Positions 5,724 to 6,863 of a stretch of DNA of 6,863 bases are shown here, one piece after another. The first letter of the stretch is position 1. Every line of letters starts with the position of its first letter. Origin of the DNA: Actinomycetes bacterium (GTDB lineage: Bacteria > Actinomycetota > Thermoleophilia > Solirubrobacterales > Solirubrobacteraceae). The position numbers were made by a program, and so were the translations under genes. Below the pieces are notes generated by a model. That model searched no databases, had not been told where the DNA came from, and saw only the letters and a program-made list of their open reading frames with translations. Where the stretch lies: assembly GCA_023429855.1 (NCBI GenBank), contig JAEZDB010000324.1, forward strand, positions 1 through 6,863, given 5' to 3'.

Positions 5724-6118
5724 GTCGAAGCCTCTTCGTCGCCCCAGCGGAACGGCCGGTTGCTGGCGCCCGCGGCGGGAGGCGCGTCGGTCGTGTCTCT
5801 GTTGGCGGCTCGCCGGCTGCGTGACGACGCGCGTTGCCGTTCGCGCCGGGCCCGCTGCAGCTGGACGAGGGGGCTCGGGGCTGGTGCAGGGGCCACGTCG
5901 ACCAGCCGGTCGAGCAGATCGAGCGCGCGCAGCATCCTGACGAGGTTCAGCGTGGTGGTCGACTCGCCGGCTTCGAAGCGTTCAACGGTCCGCTTGCCGA
6001 CGCCCGCCCGCTCGGCGACCTCCTGCTGCGACAGGTCGCGCGCCACGCGGGCGCGCTCGGCGCGGGCCCCGAGGTCTCGGAGCGCCGCCTGGTCAGAGAG
6101 TGAGTGGTTGCGTTCCAT
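5720..6118 (-). CDS. hipB: HipB-like helix-turn-helix antitoxin/autorepressor
   Basis: A 132-aa protein just upstream of hipA and overlapping it by 4 bp. Residues 13-72 form an XRE/Cro-type helix-turn-helix: SQQEVAERAGVGKRTVERFEAG (30-51) is the classical core, with the recognition helix near 41-49. HipB proteins dimerise, bind operators upstream of the operon and hold HipA inactive. The C-terminal half differs from compact E. coli HipB (about 88 aa). A Pro/Ala linker (76-83) is followed by an Arg-rich segment (about 88-107), then a Pro/Ala stretch and a tail containing RPFRWGDEE (121-129), whose Trp may contact HipA. The ATG at 6118 abuts the first of four inverted repeats that are probably its own operators, so autoregulation is likely. 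Confidence 0.88.
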   Translation of the reverse strand: MERNHSLSDQAALRDLGARAERARVARDLSQQEVAERAGVGKRTVERFEAGESTTTLNLVRMLRALDLLDRLVDVAPAPAPSPLVQLQRARRERQRASSRSRRAANRDTTDAPPAAGASNRPFRWGDEEAST

Positions 6119-6134
6119 TCGTCAGAACTGGCGA
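6119..6134. promoter_or_regulatory. hip operator O1
   Basis: TCGTCA-GAAC-TGGCGA is an inverted repeat with one arm mismatch that directly abuts the hipB ATG. It would cover the hipB transcription start. First of four sites of the form TCGYCA-N4-TGRCGA. Confidence 0.6.
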
Positions 6135-6143
6135 GTCCCATGA

Positions 6144-6149
6144 AGAATA
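6144..6149 (-). promoter_or_regulatory. Candidate -10 element of hipBA
   Basis: On the minus strand this reads TATTCT, inside the only A/T-rich patch of the region, between operators O1 and O2. Transcription would begin near O1 and the -35 region would fall in O2. No good -35 hexamer is visible, probably because the operator sequence occupies it. Confidence 0.45.
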
Positions 6150-6158
6150 GGGTTTAAG

Positions 6159-6174
6159 TCGCCAGCAATGACGA
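6159..6174. promoter_or_regulatory. hip operator O2
   Basis: TCGCCA-GCAA-TGACGA is an inverted repeat with one arm mismatch, centred 40 bp from O1. It overlaps the expected -35 region of the hipBA promoter. Confidence 0.6.
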
Positions 6175-6203
6175 ATTGTAGGCCGAGGCGTGGATCGCGT
6201 CAA

Positions 6204-6219
6204 TCGTCAATTGTGACGA
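6204..6219. promoter_or_regulatory. hip operator O3
   Basis: TCGTCA-ATTG-TGACGA has perfect 6-bp arms and is centred 45 bp from O2. Confidence 0.65.
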
Positions 6220-6239
6220 GTAGCGGCGCCATCGGTCGC

Positions 6240-6265
6240 CGTACTCGCCACTTTTGGCGAGTACG
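6240..6265. promoter_or_regulatory. hip operator O4 within a longer palindrome
   Basis: The core TCGCCA-CTTT-TGGCGA (6245-6260) is centred 41 bp from O3. Its arms extend outwards to 11 perfect base pairs, CGTACTCGCCA against TGGCGAGTACG with a 4-nt spacer. It is the most symmetric of the four sites and the closest to the divergent gene at 6319. Confidence 0.65.
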
Positions 6266-6274
6266 CGTGTCGAC

Positions 6275-6298
6275 CTTGCCGCAATGTCCGGCGGCAGG
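6275..6298. repeat. Inverted repeat upstream of the small unknown gene
   Basis: CTTGCCGC (6275-6282) pairs with GCGGCAGG (6291-6298) over 8 bp with one wobble and an 8-nt spacer, ending 20 bp before the start at 6319. It may be a regulatory site or chance GC pairing. Confidence 0.2.
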
Positions 6299-6318
6299 TC
6301 TGCCCGTATGAGCCTCGT

Positions 6319-6654
6319 ATGACGGTCCAGTTTTCGGTGATGCACTCGAAATTGGGTGGCGTTGGTCGATGGGGGAGCATGGGGACTCCGGCCATCAACC
6401 GCGCCAGCCGCGTCGAGCTCGCCTCGGTGCACGAGTACGGGCTCCAGGCACGGCGCCGCGTTGAGGCGTCGGCGGCGGGGCCGCTCGAGCGGTTGGCCGC
6501 AGCGCTGACGGCGTCGCGGGAGGCGCTCACGCCGCCCGATCGCATCGACGGCATCGTCAAGAACGCCGCCGGCACGATCGACACCGCGCGCAACGTCGAC
6601 GTGCTCGCCGACCTGGCGGAGTCGATCCGCCATCGCGTCGACGTGCTCGCCTAG
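6319..6654 (+). CDS. Small hypothetical protein, up to 111 aa, not recognised
   Basis: I do not recognise this protein. From about codon 25 the frame shows G/C-rich third positions and a plausible helical sequence with alternating Ala, Leu, Arg and Glu, for example RVELASVHEYGLQARRRVEA (31-50), and LADLAESIRHRVDVLA at the C-terminus (96-111). There is no membrane segment, signal peptide or Cys motif. The start is uncertain. The ATG at 6319 has a -10-like TATGAG 6 nt before it, but codons 2-20 have weaker third-position bias, so the ATGs at 6340 or 6379 are alternatives; the latter gives 91 aa and has a GGGGGAG run immediately before it. It is divergent from hipBA and its start lies 59 bp past operator O4, so HipB could also control it. 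Confidence 0.6.
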   Translation: MTVQFSVMHSKLGGVGRWGSMGTPAINRASRVELASVHEYGLQARRRVEASAAGPLERLAAALTASREALTPPDRIDGIVKNAAGTIDTARNVDVLADLAESIRHRVDVLA

Positions 6655-6685
6655 TCGTGAGCGCACGCTGCTGACTGGCGTGCCA

Positions 6686-6701
6686 CGCGCCGACCGGCGC
6701 G
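6686..6701. terminator. Hairpin between the small gene and the SEC-C gene
   Basis: CGCGCC (6686-6691) and GGCGCG (6696-6701) form a perfect GC stem around GACC, within the 63-bp gap between two convergent stop codons. No T-tract is present. Confidence 0.3.
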
Positions 6702-6717
6702 CGTTAGCGGCAGGCGC

Positions 6718-6863
6718 TCAGCCGCAGCACTTCTTGTACTTGCGGCCCGAGCCGCACCAGCAGGCGTCGTTGCGCCCCGGCGGCCAAGGGATCGGTCCGG
6801 CGCCGCTCGCCTCGATCTGGAGGACGAGGTCGTCGGGCAGGTCGTCGAGGAGTCGCGCCCGGG
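6718..6863 (-). CDS. SEC-C motif protein, C-terminal 47 residues only
   Basis: The window shows only the last 47 codons, ending in TGA at 6718. The C-terminus reads PGRNDACWCGSGRKYKKCCG, a complete SEC-C zinc motif with the C-x-C-x8-C-C spacing found at the end of SecA and many unrelated proteins. The upstream residues, RARLLDDLPDDLVLQIEASG followed by AGPIPWP, do not identify the main domain, so neither SecA nor a specific SEC-C family can be named. The gene continues past base 6863 and is convergent with the small gene at 6319. Confidence 0.85.
   Translation of the reverse strand, partial: RARLLDDLPDDLVLQIEASGAGPIPWPPGRNDACWCGSGRKYKKCCG

Noticed and set aside
4440..6143. 567-codon open frame on the + strand
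   Set aside because: It is antisense to hipA and hipB, whose motifs are unmistakable; its translation is low-complexity Arg/Ala/Gly-rich shadow typical of GC-rich DNA.
6154..6666. 170-codon open frame on the minus strand
   Set aside because: It runs through the hip operator array and antisense to the 6319 gene; its composition is shadow-like and it has no plausible start signal.
1..6863. CRISPR array, tRNA, rRNA or insertion sequence
   Set aside because: No regularly spaced long direct repeats, no tRNA-like cloverleaf and no transposase frame with terminal inverted repeats were seen.

Overview
This high-G+C window, with G/C-rich third codon positions, looks like chromosomal DNA of an actinomycete. 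The protein texture and several promoters of the form TANNNT followed 6-7 nt later by the start codon (leaderless-type) fit Actinomycetota, perhaps the Thermoleophilia. That taxonomic guess is inference from composition and family resemblance. The window is compact and mixes accessory functions (DNA modification and repair, two toxin-antitoxin modules) with single housekeeping-type genes.

Left part (1-2314). A DNA cytosine-5 methyltransferase runs leftwards off the window edge, missing only its last few residues. Divergently, 66 bp away, lies a Vsr-type very-short-patch mismatch endonuclease, which repairs the T:G mismatches produced when 5-methylcytosine deaminates. Their shared promoter region holds a 14-bp palindrome (1103-1116) that exactly fits the Gram-positive LexA/SOS box and ends 2 bp from the methyltransferase start. 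Convergent with vsr is a 215-aa protein I do not recognise.

Middle part (2315-4352, all + strand). First comes a TenA/thiaminase II-family protein with all main active-site residues. A VapB-VapC module follows, with a GTGA start/stop overlap and a 14-bp perfect palindrome as probable operator. Then comes a DUF488 protein. Each transcription unit begins with a -10-like hexamer immediately before its start codon.

Right part (4419-6863). A HipB-HipA module is read leftwards (ATGA overlap). Upstream of hipB are four evenly spaced 16-bp inverted repeats, TCGYCA-N4-TGRCGA, centred 40, 45 and 41 bp apart. This is an operator array analogous in layout to that of E. coli hipBA but with a different sequence. 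It also lies in front of a divergent small unknown gene (6319-6654). The window ends in the C-terminus of a SEC-C zinc-motif protein on the minus strand.

The strongest signals beyond routine annotation are the LexA-type box between the methyltransferase and vsr, and the four-copy hip operator array. Convergent gene pairs are each separated by a short GC-rich hairpin without a T-tract.
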